A DNA stretch of 64,000 nt from Anaerobacillus alkaliphilus. GTDB taxonomy: Bacteria > Bacillota > Bacilli > Bacillales > Anaerobacillaceae. The stretch spans positions 605,269 to 669,268 of the forward strand of contig NZ_QOUX01000047.1 of NCBI RefSeq assembly GCF_004116265.1, given 5' to 3'. Every line of letters starts with the position of its first letter. Positions within the stretch are counted from its first letter, which is position 1. Shown piece by piece: positions 55,674-63,889 of this stretch. A program made the position numbers and the translations under genes. Below the pieces are notes generated by a model, which worked only from the letters and a program-made list of their open reading frames with translations, was not told the origin of the DNA and made no database searches.

Positions 55674-56174
55674 TTACAGCTTGCGTAATATATCAAACAA
55701 TTCTTCATTGTCTGGTTGTTCTCCAATTGGATGAACATCAATAAATTGAATAATTCCTTCTTTATCAATGATCATTAACGCACGTTCAGATGCACCATAA
55801 GCTGGTTCCTCTGGATTGGTACGAAGTACACCATATGTTTCAGATACTTCACCATGTGGATAAAAATCGGCACATAATGGATATGATAATCCACCAATCG
55901 ATTTTGCCCACGCATTGTGACTATGGACACTATCTACGCTAATACCCAAGACCTGGGTATCAAAGTCTTCAAAGCGAGGAAGATCATCCTCGTATGAAGG
56001 CATTTGAGCGCCTCAAACTGGAGTCCAATCTAGGGGGTAAAAGCATATAAATACATTTTTGTCACCGCGGTAATCACTTAATGAAACTTTACGATCACCG
56101 TGAGCTAGTAATGTGAAGTCTGGCGCTTGATCGCCAACTTTCAACGTTTTCGTTTCAGTAGCTCCTTTAGGCAT
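55674..56174 (-). CDS. Selenocysteine peroxiredoxin
   Basis: The frame is 166 residues from ATG 56174 (AGGGAGAA upstream) to 55674, interrupted only by TGA at 56013-56015 (residue 54). The context FYPLDWTPV-U-GAQMPSYE is the peroxiredoxin peroxidatic loop (normally TPVC), so U replaces the catalytic Cys. Earlier segments (GDQAPDFTLLA, RKVSLSDYRG) and later ones (GISVDSVHSHNAWAKSIGG, YPLCADFYPHGEVSETYGV, ALMIIDKEGIIQ) are typical AhpC/TSA features. Possible short hairpins follow the UGA. It reduces H2O2 or organic peroxides; the electron donor may be its PrdB-like operon partner 21 bp downstream (inference). Confidence 0.87.
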
Positions 56175-56250
56175 AGCAATTTCTCCCTTCAAAGTTTATT
56201 GAATAACACTTCTATTATCGCCATTATTACTAGGAATAATCTTATAAATA

Positions 56251-56280
56251 GAAAAAAGCATGGAAACTTTCCATGCTACT
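56251..56280 (-). terminator. Terminator after the CvfC-like gene
   Basis: Perfect stem AGCATGGAAA / TTTCCATGCT with a long T run on the minus strand, between the HEAT-repeat gene and the selenoprotein operon. Confidence 0.85.
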
Positions 56281-56293
56281 TTTGCCGCTATTT

Positions 56294-57424
56294 TTATTCT
56301 GTTTTGCGAGCATTAGTCATTTGTTGCCAAACAGATCCAGCTGCTTCTTCACCACTCTCAATACGCTTAATTGCCATTTTTATTTGCAGACTAACTTCAA
56401 ATTCTTGATCTTCTTCCGCTTCTTTTAAAGCTGGTAGCGCACTCTCATCTCCCACTTCATATAAATACATCGCGGCTCTCCAACGTACGAGTTTGTTTTT
56501 ATCTTTTAATGCATCAATCATCGCAGGTATTGCTTTTGGATTCCCAATATCGGACAAGCAATCGCCTGCTGTTCGTCTGACAGTTACTGCGCGGTCTTTG
56601 AGAGCTTCATATATATACGGAAGAACTGATTCGTCTTCAATCATTCCTAAGTAAACAACCGCCTGACGTCGGATTGAGGTATTTTCGTCTTTCAACGCAG
56701 TTGCCAGTATTGGTATATCTTTTTCTTTTGGGTTCACCACTTTTTCTAACGCAGCATAGCGAACTTTCCAATCATCACTTTTAAACGCATCAACTAATTC
56801 TTCTGAAGATATTTGCTTCCTAATTGGGCGCTCTTCCACTTGTTTAAACGCGGCCTCTACTAGCTCGTTTAATCGATCCTGATCATATGCTGCAGATAGC
56901 TCTGCAACTACCTCTTCTGCCACTTCTTCAGGATTACCATAACGAACTCCATATTCTTTCCACTGACGTTCTTTTACTAGGTTTTCTGCCGCACTCTGTG
57001 CTTTAAGTATTGCCTCTTTAAAACGATCCGGCAATCCAAATCGTTTCTCCTCATCTCCTTCTTCAATTTTTATTTGAATTGGGATACCACGGAACATATG
57101 AACAAAAACCTTTAATTCTCCGAATGAATCGGTCGGAGCACTTTGCTCAGTTTGAACTTCTTCAACTTTTTCACCAAAAGCTTCCCGGACTTGTGGCAAT
57201 ATTACTTTCCAATCCATTTTAGGATGTCGTTCTAAGGCAATAAAATTTGTTACCTGATACACACCTGTTACCCCTTCAATTTCAAGTAATACCTGTAAAT
57301 GGTGTGGTGCTTGATCTTTATCAGCTTTTTTAAAATTATAAGATTGATTATTAGGTAAATGTGTATCAAGATTAATTTTCATAGAATTTGGACTAGGCGT
57401 AGGTTCAATTGAGATTAATTTCAT
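56294..57424 (-). CDS. CvfC-type HEAT-repeat protein with NifU/Nfu-N-like domain
   Basis: A 376-residue protein. The first 90 residues match the Nfu N-terminal scaffold-like domain (SIEPTPSPNSMKINLDTHLP, then VTGVYQVTNFIALERHPKMDW). The second half is built of HEAT-type repeats (WKVRYAALEKVVNPKE, TSIRRQAVVYLG, VTVRRTAGDCLS, KLVRWRAAMYLYEVG). This arrangement is found in the conserved virulence factor C family of Firmicutes. The molecular function is unsettled; a role in redox or iron-sulfur processes is possible. It lies upstream of the selenoprotein operon but is separated from it by a terminator. Confidence 0.8.
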   Translation of the reverse strand: MKLISIEPTPSPNSMKINLDTHLPNNQSYNFKKADKDQAPHHLQVLLEIEGVTGVYQVTNFIALERHPKMDWKVILPQVREAFGEKVEEVQTEQSAPTDSFGELKVFVHMFRGIPIQIKIEEGDEEKRFGLPDRFKEAILKAQSAAENLVKERQWKEYGVRYGNPEEVAEEVVAELSAAYDQDRLNELVEAAFKQVEERPIRKQISSEELVDAFKSDDWKVRYAALEKVVNPKEKDIPILATALKDENTSIRRQAVVYLGMIEDESVLPYIYEALKDRAVTVRRTAGDCLSDIGNPKAIPAMIDALKDKNKLVRWRAAMYLYEVGDESALPALKEAEEDQEFEVSLQIKMAIKRIESGEEAAGSVWQQMTNARKTE

Positions 57425-57571
57425 AATAACTCTCCTTTAAAAATATTGTTATGTATGATCCTAACATAATAAAAACCGAACCTCCAATCATCTGCTTGTT
57501 CTTATCGGAGTATATTATTTCAGAATTCTCATTCTTTCATTCTTGTTTTAGAACTTCCATACTTCCATAAA

Positions 57572-57602
57572 TAAAAGACTAAACCATTAAGCTTAGTCTT
57601 CT
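57572..57602 (-). terminator. Terminator after the DUF1028 gene
   Basis: AGACTAAGC pairs with GTTTAGTCT, followed by TTTTATTT on the minus strand. Confidence 0.75.
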
Positions 57603-57608
57603 AACACA

Positions 57609-58481
57609 CTATTGTTTACTTTTATTTAACAAAAATTGAAGTACTTTTTTATCAATTTTCCCTTTTGGCTGTTGTCTTTCTTCAAAATTTTCCGTCAAAA
57701 TAAACTGATTGAGTCCCTCAACAAAATCATCAGCTCGACATGCATCCTCTTTTAGGTAACCTAACGTCTGTAAAGCGTTACTTATATCTACTAATGTATC
57801 TTCATCAATATCAATGACATCTTCTTCTGTTGGCTTACTGAAATACAATTGTTGTAACTCATAAATTCGGATTAGTTCTTTAATTGGGTCTGGGTGATCA
57901 TCAACTCGTAAGTCGATAGAACGATCATTGTAGCCACCATACCCGCCCTCTTCTTTGACAATTAGTAGTGCAGCTGACTGTTTGCCCCGAAAATCTCCTC
58001 CAGCCTCTTGTGCAGCATCTAAGGCTGCTAAAAGTCGCTCAGCCAGAGTGCCTGTTGTTTCTTCAAATGTAGAAGCCATTGCTTTAACTGTAGCTTCACT
58101 TACCAAGATGTTCCCCTGAGCAGCAAAATGCTTTCCAGCAATGCCTCCAGCCCAGTCAAAACATTTTTCACCAGTAAATGTTGCAGCATTACCTTTTCCA
58201 TCGACAATACCAACTTGGCGTAGTGAACGATCTTCATCATCACTCGTTAGGATATCAATCGTTTCTTGTGCAGATTTTCCTGCAGCCATTAGTTCTAGAC
58301 CTCTTGGACCGTAGGTAGTGTTGGCATAAGATTGTGTGGCAACTGCTCCTACACCTGCTTTGGCCCATGGAACAACTGCCCCCACTCCTAAGAATTTAGA
58401 CTGAACTGCAATGCCTAGCTCTTCTGTTTTTGGATCAAAACCTACAATTGAAAACGTTGCGACAAGATCTTTTTGTTTCAT
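57609..58481 (-). CDS. DUF1028 protein (Ntn-hydrolase-like fold)
   Basis: A 290-residue protein. The N-terminal 210 residues match DUF1028 (VATFSIVGFDPKTEELGIAVQSKFLGVG, GAVATQSYANTTYGPRGLELM, GNILVSEATVKAM), thought to be an Ntn-type amidohydrolase fold without a free N-terminal Thr here. The last 80 residues form a separate, partly helical extension. It starts seven bases after the stop of the DUF1284 gene. Substrate unknown. Confidence 0.82.
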   Translation of the reverse strand: MKQKDLVATFSIVGFDPKTEELGIAVQSKFLGVGAVVPWAKAGVGAVATQSYANTTYGPRGLELMAAGKSAQETIDILTSDDEDRSLRQVGIVDGKGNAATFTGEKCFDWAGGIAGKHFAAQGNILVSEATVKAMASTFEETTGTLAERLLAALDAAQEAGGDFRGKQSAALLIVKEEGGYGGYNDRSIDLRVDDHPDPIKELIRIYELQQLYFSKPTEEDVIDIDEDTLVDISNALQTLGYLKEDACRADDFVEGLNQFILTENFEERQQPKGKIDKKVLQFLLNKSKQ

Positions 58482-58487
58482 ATCTGC

Positions 58488-58910
58488 TCACTCCTGCTTC
58501 TTTTTTAATTTTTCAATGCCAGCCTTACAAACACCATAGGGTAACCAACTACAGTCCTTACATAAATAATCTAAATCATCAGGTTGAACCTTATTTACAG
58601 TCAATTCGATTAGTTCGCTCTTACGATACAATTTATCTTTCTCAAGTTCTAAATGGTCTATCACCTTTTGGTCCATTGTCTTCACATGGTTATCAGAACC
58701 TTCACTAGCAATACAAATCGTTCCTCCATTATGCGGACAAGCTGTGCAAGCATCATCCAAAGTCGCAACGACTCTAATAGGAAAATCCTTCTCATCATCC
58801 CTTATATCTTCAACAATTGAACCCATTTTCAAAACAAACTCGGGGCTATACCCCATTCCTTGAAAGCCATGAACACACAATAAATGGTGTCCGCGTAACG
58901 TCCGCTCCAT
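58488..58910 (-). CDS. DUF1284 protein with several cysteines
   Basis: A 140-residue protein. The N-terminal segment RGHHLLCVHGFQGMGYSPEF and the Cys motifs TLDDACTACPHNGGTICIASEG and DYLCKDCSWLPYGVC match DUF1284, which probably binds an iron-sulfur cluster or zinc. The role is unknown. It is coupled with the DUF1028 gene. Confidence 0.82.
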   Translation of the reverse strand: MERTLRGHHLLCVHGFQGMGYSPEFVLKMGSIVEDIRDDEKDFPIRVVATLDDACTACPHNGGTICIASEGSDNHVKTMDQKVIDHLELEKDKLYRKSELIELTVNKVQPDDLDYLCKDCSWLPYGVCKAGIEKLKKKQE

Positions 58911-59002
58911 ATTTCCTCCTCATTACTCTATAAAACTTCTATTAGATTATTACTTTATAGTTCGTTGCTATTATAAAAAATCCTTCTTATTTTTCCGAAA
59001 CT

Positions 59003-59041
59003 TAAGAAAGCTTAGGATTTGCTCCTAAGCTTTCTTAAATT
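59003..59041 (-). terminator. Terminator after the small acid-soluble spore protein gene
   Basis: AAGAAAGCTTAGGA pairs with TCCTAAGCTTTCTT, perfect over 14 bp. Confidence 0.8.
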
Positions 59042-59071
59042 TATAAAGACTATATATTAATGAAGTTTCTA

Positions 59072-59350
59072 TTACTTACTGTTTTTAAAATTATTTTTAG
59101 CCATTTGGATCATTTCCTTGACCATACTACCACCAATTTGACCACCAACATGACCAGCCTCTTTAGAAGTTAATGTACCGTTATACCCCTTTTTTAGTGG
59201 AACATTCAATTCTCTTGCTACCTCAAATTTAACGTCATCAGGTGAGTTAGGATCAACGGCGTACCCTTTCTTCGCCATGACCTCGCCTTTAAGCTGGGTT
59301 ACTCCTTGTGCAGCTTCAGGAACAAGAAGTTTTCGTCTTCTTTTGGCCAT
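59072..59350 (-). CDS. Alpha/beta-type small acid-soluble spore protein
   Basis: A 92-residue DNA-binding spore protein. The germination protease site is in KFEVARELNVPL, and the two conserved helices appear as SPDDVKFEVARELNV and GGQIGGSMVKEMIQMAK, with the GYNGTLTSKEAG loop between. It protects spore DNA. The N-terminus is longer than in typical SASPs (about 25 extra residues). It shows that the organism forms endospores. Its start overlaps the stop of the upstream gene. Confidence 0.92.
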   Translation of the reverse strand: MAKRRRKLLVPEAAQGVTQLKGEVMAKKGYAVDPNSPDDVKFEVARELNVPLKKGYNGTLTSKEAGHVGGQIGGSMVKEMIQMAKNNFKNSK

Positions 59351-59607
59351 TATTCCACCTCTTCAAAATCAGTATAGAAAACTGGATTTATTAAAGACGA
59401 AGTAGTAAAGTCAAGTTCCTCAATATCATGTCCGTTGGCATAAATCTTAATTTCCTGTTCAATTTTATGAAGATCGTCTTCAATAAGATGAGGTGACTGA
59501 TTACTGCTATTTACTTCTTCAAGTTGACTTTTAAGCATTTTGCGAGTTTCTGTTAAAACGTATAATCGTTCTAATTTTTCAAAGTAAGTCAAAGATTGCT
59601 GTTCCAT
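59350..59607 (-). CDS. Small hypothetical protein upstream of SASP
   Basis: An 85-residue protein with a helical, possibly coiled-coil part (LTYFEKLERLYVLTETRKMLKSQLEEV) and an acidic C-terminus. It overlaps the SASP start by one base, so the two are translated together; a spore-related role is likely. Function unknown. Confidence 0.75.
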   Translation of the reverse strand: MEQQSLTYFEKLERLYVLTETRKMLKSQLEEVNSSNQSPHLIEDDLHKIEQEIKIYANGHDIEELDFTTSSLINPVFYTDFEEVE

Positions 59608-59718
59608 TGGTAACCTCCAAGGCTTTTATTTTTAGTTTGTACCAATGTGTCACACTTATTCTAGCCAAGATCTCAAATAGTGGGAACTTTCTTTCTTTTC
59701 GTTCACAGCAATTCTATT

Positions 59719-61302
59719 CTACTTTAAAAACTGGTTTGCAAAATAACTTGGGTTTAAATACTCACCAGTTGCATTTTTGATTTTATCATTCCAGTGTAAT
59801 GAGGCCCCATACTTAAAAAAGTTTTCTATTAAATACTCCCCTACTTTTGGAGTAAATAAGTCAGAAGAGATATGGTGGGCGATATGATGGTGAAGTTGGG
59901 ATGCGGTTAACTCTCCTAGTAGATAGTCTTGATAGGATACTGGAGCTAAGGAAAAATGCATTTTGGAAGCCCAATCTGGAGCATTTGTATTTTCAGGTGG
60001 TGTTACATATTGAATTTCTTTTACAAGTTTCCACCATAGTTTATTTAAATCCTGATCAGGATTTTCATACATTGCTTTTTCAAAAAACGTGAATGTGATC
60101 ATCCATCTCGCTGAAACTAACATTTGCCGTTGGAGCATTTTTTTAGTTGCTAAAGACTCTTCCTTCATCTCGTTGCCTTCTATTTCTAAAAAACGATCTT
60201 GCCATTCTAAAGTTTTATTCATCCGTCCAAAAAACAAAGCAATTGCTTCTGTTGTCAGAGAATGTGAATGAAAACGCAAAATGAAAGGTAGGTCTTTATC
60301 AATGTATTTAAAATAAGCAGCATGTCCAAATTCGTGTAAGAGAGCCGTTACCCAAAACATGCTTTCATCAAGGTTAACTAAAACCCTTATATCGCCTTTC
60401 CGGTCAACATTTGTACAAAAACCAAATGGATTTTTATCCTGCCTAGGGTACAAGTCACTTCTTTTGAGGATATCTCCAATATCTAGGCCCATTGATTTAA
60501 AGGTTTCAGAAACGAGCTTCTCTAGATCTTTATTTTTGTAGACCTTGTCCAAGTCTATACCACCTACAGTAGGTGCTTCTTGAAAAAATGGGTCAACATA
60601 ATGCCAAGGGCGAATATCTTTTTTAGCAATACCTAACTTAGTAGCACGCTCTTCATCTATTTCATCTTTTATTAAACGAAAAGGCTCATCCGATAATTTC
60701 CTTAATTCGTCAAAAATTTGAATGACCGTATTCATATCAAGTTCTTGAGTTGATAGACTCATTTGAAAGAAGTTATCAAATCCTAATGCTTTTGCATCTT
60801 TATTCCTTTTTTGTACTAATTTCAAAAGAGTACGTTCTATTTTCTTACCCACTTGTTTACTAGCAAGCCACGCTTCTTTTCTACTTTCTTCTTGGTCACT
60901 ATTCCGAAGAATATCTAATAACTCGTTATTTGTTACTTTTTGACCGAACAACAATGGTCTATAAGTATTAAATACCTGAGAAATTTCTTTTTCTAGTTCA
61001 AGAGTTTCACTACGAACACTGTCTTCTAGTTGGTTTCTTACCATTTTATTATACAGATCTTCAATCTGGCGCCTTTGAATAGACGTAAGATCGTTATTAT
61101 CTCTAAAAGATAATAGTGTCTCGAATGTGTCGGAGTTTGAGAAGTTCGCAAAGTAACTTTTAAGCGCTTCTTCATGCTTATCTGCCCATTCTTTATTCCC
61201 AGTTGTTGCTGACAACCAATTATTTAATAATACAGGTTTATATAACGCTTCCATTGATCTGTTTTGTTCTAATAAGAATTCTTCTATTTTCTGATTTATC
61301 AT
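59719..61302 (-). CDS. Gluzincin metallopeptidase (M3/M2-like)
   Basis: A 527-residue protein. The zinc motif HEFGH is at residues 323-327, followed by HSLTTEAIALFFGR, which supplies the third ligand Glu. The long helical N-terminus fits M3/M2-like carboxypeptidases and oligopeptidases. It differs clearly from the PepF at the left end. The ATG is preceded by GAGGAGGAAC. Its substrate is unknown. Confidence 0.85.
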   Translation of the reverse strand: MINQKIEEFLLEQNRSMEALYKPVLLNNWLSATTGNKEWADKHEEALKSYFANFSNSDTFETLLSFRDNNDLTSIQRRQIEDLYNKMVRNQLEDSVRSETLELEKEISQVFNTYRPLLFGQKVTNNELLDILRNSDQEESRKEAWLASKQVGKKIERTLLKLVQKRNKDAKALGFDNFFQMSLSTQELDMNTVIQIFDELRKLSDEPFRLIKDEIDEERATKLGIAKKDIRPWHYVDPFFQEAPTVGGIDLDKVYKNKDLEKLVSETFKSMGLDIGDILKRSDLYPRQDKNPFGFCTNVDRKGDIRVLVNLDESMFWVTALLHEFGHAAYFKYIDKDLPFILRFHSHSLTTEAIALFFGRMNKTLEWQDRFLEIEGNEMKEESLATKKMLQRQMLVSARWMITFTFFEKAMYENPDQDLNKLWWKLVKEIQYVTPPENTNAPDWASKMHFSLAPVSYQDYLLGELTASQLHHHIAHHISSDLFTPKVGEYLIENFFKYGASLHWNDKIKNATGEYLNPSYFANQFLK

Positions 61303-61397
61303 GAAAGAAGTTCCTCCTCTATTCTAAAAGTTCCCTTTCTTTTTAAACGCTTACATTAGGAAGCAAGCTAATTTTAACATAAAAAAACTACTAAAAT

Positions 61398-61440
61398 AAA
61401 AAAAAATAAACCCATAACTAATAAGTTATGGGTTTATTTT
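61398..61440 (-). terminator. Terminator of the rRNA-tRNA operon
   Basis: AATAAACCCATAACT pairs perfectly with AGTTATGGGTTTATT, followed by nine T on the minus strand, just after the last tRNA gene. Confidence 0.92.
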
Positions 61441-61450
61441 ACAATTAAGA

Positions 61451-61531
61451 TGCGGGTGGAGGGACTCGAACCCCCACGTCAAAGACACTAGATCCTAAGT
61501 CTAGCGCGTCTGCCAATTCCGCCACACCCGC
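61451..61531 (-). tRNA. tRNA-Leu(TAG)
   Basis: Cloverleaf of type II with a long variable arm; anticodon loop CTTAGGA. CCA not encoded. Last gene of the operon. Confidence 0.9.
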
Positions 61532-61539
61532 GTATAATG

Positions 61540-61591
61540 ATTGTTATTTTGCTGTGCAAAAAACTTAGTTATTTTGCTTCGCAAAAAACTT
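61540..61591 (-). repeat. Two tandem spacer hairpins
   Basis: The unit TTATTTTGCTKYGCAAAAAACTT occurs twice in a row; each copy folds as TTTTGC/GCAAAA. A third copy (TGTTGCGCAAAAAAACTTT) lies at 61780-61799 before tRNA-Val. They are probably transcript processing or spacer elements. Confidence 0.6.
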
Positions 61592-61667
61592 TGGTGAGCC
61601 ATGAAGGATTCGAACCTTCGACCCTCTGATTAAAAGTCAGATGCTCTACCAACTGAGCTAATGGCTC
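61592..61667 (-). tRNA. tRNA-Lys(TTT)
   Basis: Complete cloverleaf with CCA encoded; anticodon loop CTTTTAA. Confidence 0.95.
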
Positions 61668-61674
61668 GTACAAA

Positions 61675-61750
<76 letters not shown>

Positions 61751-61798
61751 ATATTATGGGAAGTTATTTTTGCTTCACTTTGTTGCGCAAAAAAACTT

Positions 61799-61874
61799 TG
61801 GTGGAGGATGACGGGATCGAACCGCCGACCCCCTGCTTGTAAGGCAGGTGCTCTCCCAGCTGAGCTAATCCTCC
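61799..61874 (-). tRNA. tRNA-Val(TAC)
   Basis: Complete cloverleaf with CCA encoded; anticodon loop CTTACAA. Confidence 0.95.
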
Positions 61875-61986
61875 GAAGTAGTGATGAAGATAATTCATAG
61901 AAGACCCTGTTTCTTCCTCTACTAGTAAATCAATGGTGTGGATTCGTCGAAACAACTCGTAGTATTCCAGTGATGCTACGCTCGTC

Positions 61987-62008
61987 GCTGAGCTAATCCT
62001 CCGAAGTA
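61987..62008 (-). pseudogene. Duplicated 5' fragment of tRNA-Val
   Basis: Twenty-two bases identical to 61859-61880, which are the 5' end of tRNA-Val and its upstream flank. It sits 106 bp upstream of the intact gene, and the rest of the tRNA is missing. Confidence 0.8.
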
Positions 62009-62019
62009 TTACATCATTT

Positions 62020-62094
62020 TGGTGACCCGTACGGGATTCGAACCCGTGTTACCGCCGTGAAAGGGCGGTGTCTTAACCGCTTGACCAACGGGCC
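62020..62094 (-). tRNA. tRNA-Glu(TTC)
   Basis: Complete cloverleaf with CCA encoded; anticodon loop CTTTCAC. Confidence 0.95.
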
Positions 62095-62108
62095 ATCTAA
62101 ACCTATTA

Positions 62109-62185
<77 letters not shown>

Positions 62186-62194
62186 ATAATAGAG

Positions 62195-62265
62195 AGCGGG
62201 TGATGAGAATCGAACTCACAACATCAGCTTGGAAGGCTGAGGTTTTACCACTAAACTACACCCGC
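62195..62265 (-). tRNA. tRNA-Gly(TCC)
   Basis: Cloverleaf with anticodon loop CTTCCAA; CCA not encoded. Confidence 0.93.
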
Positions 62266-62385
62266 ATATTTATAATGAGTTATACTAAAATTAAACGCCT
62301 TCTGTCATGCCTCTTCCTCTTCTTGATTGTTCGAAGAAGTATATCCGTCGAGGCAACTCGTAGCTTTTCAAGATGTAACACTCGT

Positions 62386-62434
62386 GGCTGAGGTTTTACC
62401 ACTAAACTACACCCGCATATTTATAATAAGTTAT
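62386..62434 (-). pseudogene. Duplicated 5' half of tRNA-Gly
   Basis: Matches 62235-62283 at 48 of 49 positions (5' half of tRNA-Gly(TCC) plus its upstream spacer). The anticodon arm end and everything after are missing. It is separated from the intact copy by 102 bp that resemble the insert next to tRNA-Val. Confidence 0.85.
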
Positions 62435-62453
62435 GCAACTAGTAAGAGCTTGA

Positions 62454-62530
62454 TGGTCGGGAAGACAGGATTTGAACCTGCGACCCCCTGGTCCCAAACC
62501 AGGTGCTCTACCAAGCTGAGCCACTTCCCG
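62454..62530 (-). tRNA. tRNA-Pro(TGG)
   Basis: Complete cloverleaf with CCA encoded; anticodon loop TTTGGGA. Confidence 0.95.
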
Positions 62531-62534
62531 AGAG

Positions 62535-62608
62535 TGCGCCCTGAGAGATTCGAACTCCCGACCTTTTGATTCGTAGTCAAACACTCTATCCAGCTGAGCT
62601 AAGGGCGC
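62535..62608 (-). tRNA. tRNA-Arg(ACG)
   Basis: Cloverleaf with anticodon loop CTACGAA; CCA not encoded. The A of the anticodon is expected to become inosine. Confidence 0.94.
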
Positions 62609-62622
62609 ATGTAATTTTAAAG

Positions 62623-62708
62623 TACCGAGGGCCGGACTTGAACCGGCACGATAGTCACCTACCGCAGGATTTTAAGTCCTGTGTGTCTGCCAATTCCACC
62701 ACCCCGGC
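62623..62708 (-). tRNA. tRNA-Leu(TAA)
   Basis: Type II cloverleaf with long variable arm; anticodon loop CTTAAAA; CCA not encoded. Confidence 0.93.
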
Positions 62709-62740
62709 ATAACGGAAAGACTTGCTTATATTATTTAAGT

Positions 62741-62815
62741 TGGAGCGGAAGACGAGGTTCGAACTCGCGACCCCCACCTTGGCAAGGTGGTGTTCTACCA
62801 CTGAACTACTTCCGC
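62741..62815 (-). tRNA. tRNA-Gly(GCC)
   Basis: Complete cloverleaf with CCA encoded; anticodon loop TTGCCAA. Confidence 0.95.
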
Positions 62816-62822
62816 ACAAAAA

Positions 62823-62897
62823 TGGCTGGGCTATCTGGATTCGAACCAGAGAATGACGGAGTCAAAGTCCGTTGCCTTACCGCTTGGCTATAGCCCA
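62823..62897 (-). tRNA. tRNA-Gln(TTG)
   Basis: Complete cloverleaf with CCA encoded; anticodon loop CTTTGAC. Confidence 0.95.
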
Positions 62898-62911
62898 ACA
62901 ATTAAAATTTA

Positions 62912-62987
<76 letters not shown>

Positions 62988-63008
62988 AAAATATATAATA
63001 AGTATAAA

Positions 63009-63084
63009 TGGCGGACCCGACCGGGATCGAACCGGCGATCTCCTGCGTGACAGGCAGGCATGTTAACCGCTACACCACGGGTCC
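63009..63084 (-). tRNA. tRNA-Asp(GTC)
   Basis: Complete cloverleaf with CCA encoded; anticodon loop CTGTCAC. Confidence 0.95.
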
Positions 63085-63171
63085 ATATTAGATTGTTAAT
63101 AAAATTAGATGGCATTTGCTCCTGCGATTACTTGTCGCAAATCTGCGAAGAAGCACATTCAGGATGTAGAT

Positions 63172-63248
63172 TGGTTGCGGGGATAGGATTTGAACCTATG
63201 ACCTTCGGGTTATGAGCCCGACGAGCTGCCAGACTGCTCCACCCCGCG
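63172..63248 (-). tRNA. Initiator tRNA-fMet(CAT), copy 2
   Basis: Identical to the copy at 63391-63467. The C1-A72 mismatch at the acceptor end and the three G-C pairs in the anticodon stem mark an initiator. CCA encoded. Confidence 0.95.
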
Positions 63249-63279
63249 ATAATAAATAGTATATAATTAACTAAAAAAT

Positions 63280-63342
63280 TGATGAAGATTAGCGAGATCA
63301 AACGACTGACCTCCTGCGTGCAAGGCAAGCATGTTTACCTCT
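63280..63342 (-). pseudogene. Degenerate tRNA-Ala copy
   Basis: The segment with CTGACCTCCTGCGTGCAAGGCA matches tRNA-Ala(TGC) at 63504-63579, but the acceptor and D arms have decayed (TGATGAAGATTAGCGAG in place of TGGTGGAGCCTAGCGGG). It lies between the two fMet copies in the same order as the intact pair. Confidence 0.8.
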
Positions 63343-63390
63343 GCAATTACTCGTCGCAAATCTGCAAAAAAGAACATTCAGGATGTAGAT

Positions 63391-63467
63391 TGGTTGCGGG
63401 GATAGGATTTGAACCTATGACCTTCGGGTTATGAGCCCGACGAGCTGCCAGACTGCTCCACCCCGCG
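63391..63467 (-). tRNA. Initiator tRNA-fMet(CAT), copy 1
   Basis: Initiator features as for copy 2 (C1-A72, three G-C pairs in the anticodon stem); CCA encoded. Confidence 0.95.
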
Positions 63468-63503
63468 ATAATAGAAGTATATAATTAACTTGAAAAAAAT
63501 AAT

Positions 63504-63579
63504 TGGTGGAGCCTAGCGGGATCGAACCGCTGACCTCCTGCGTGCAAGGCAGGCGCTCTCCCAGCTGAGCTAAGGCCCC
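63504..63579 (-). tRNA. tRNA-Ala(TGC)
   Basis: Complete cloverleaf with CCA encoded; anticodon loop CTTGCAC. First tRNA after 5S rRNA. Confidence 0.95.
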
Positions 63580-63589
63580 ATTTTCAATA

Positions 63590-63707
<118 letters not shown>

Positions 63708-63710
63708 ATT

Positions 63711-63889
63711 TAAAATTTTGAATTTTGAATTGTCAATTATGAATGTTCAATTGTTCTTTAAGCTTCTCTGTGAAGCTCTAAACAATTCATAATTCATAAT
63801 TGTTAATTCATAATTCCTACAGGGTCATTCCCTGAAAACTAGATAACACACATTTAAGACTTGAGTAAGAAAATCAATTCTTATTTTTA
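63711..63889 (-). other. 23S-5S spacer with AATTCATAATT repeats
   Basis: The motif AATTCATAATT and its complement AATTATGAATT occur several times and can form a long AT-rich hairpin around AAGCTTCTCTGTGAAGCTC. It also holds a conserved TCTAGTTTTCAGGGAATGACC stretch typical of Bacillus 23S-5S spacers. Confidence 0.7.
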
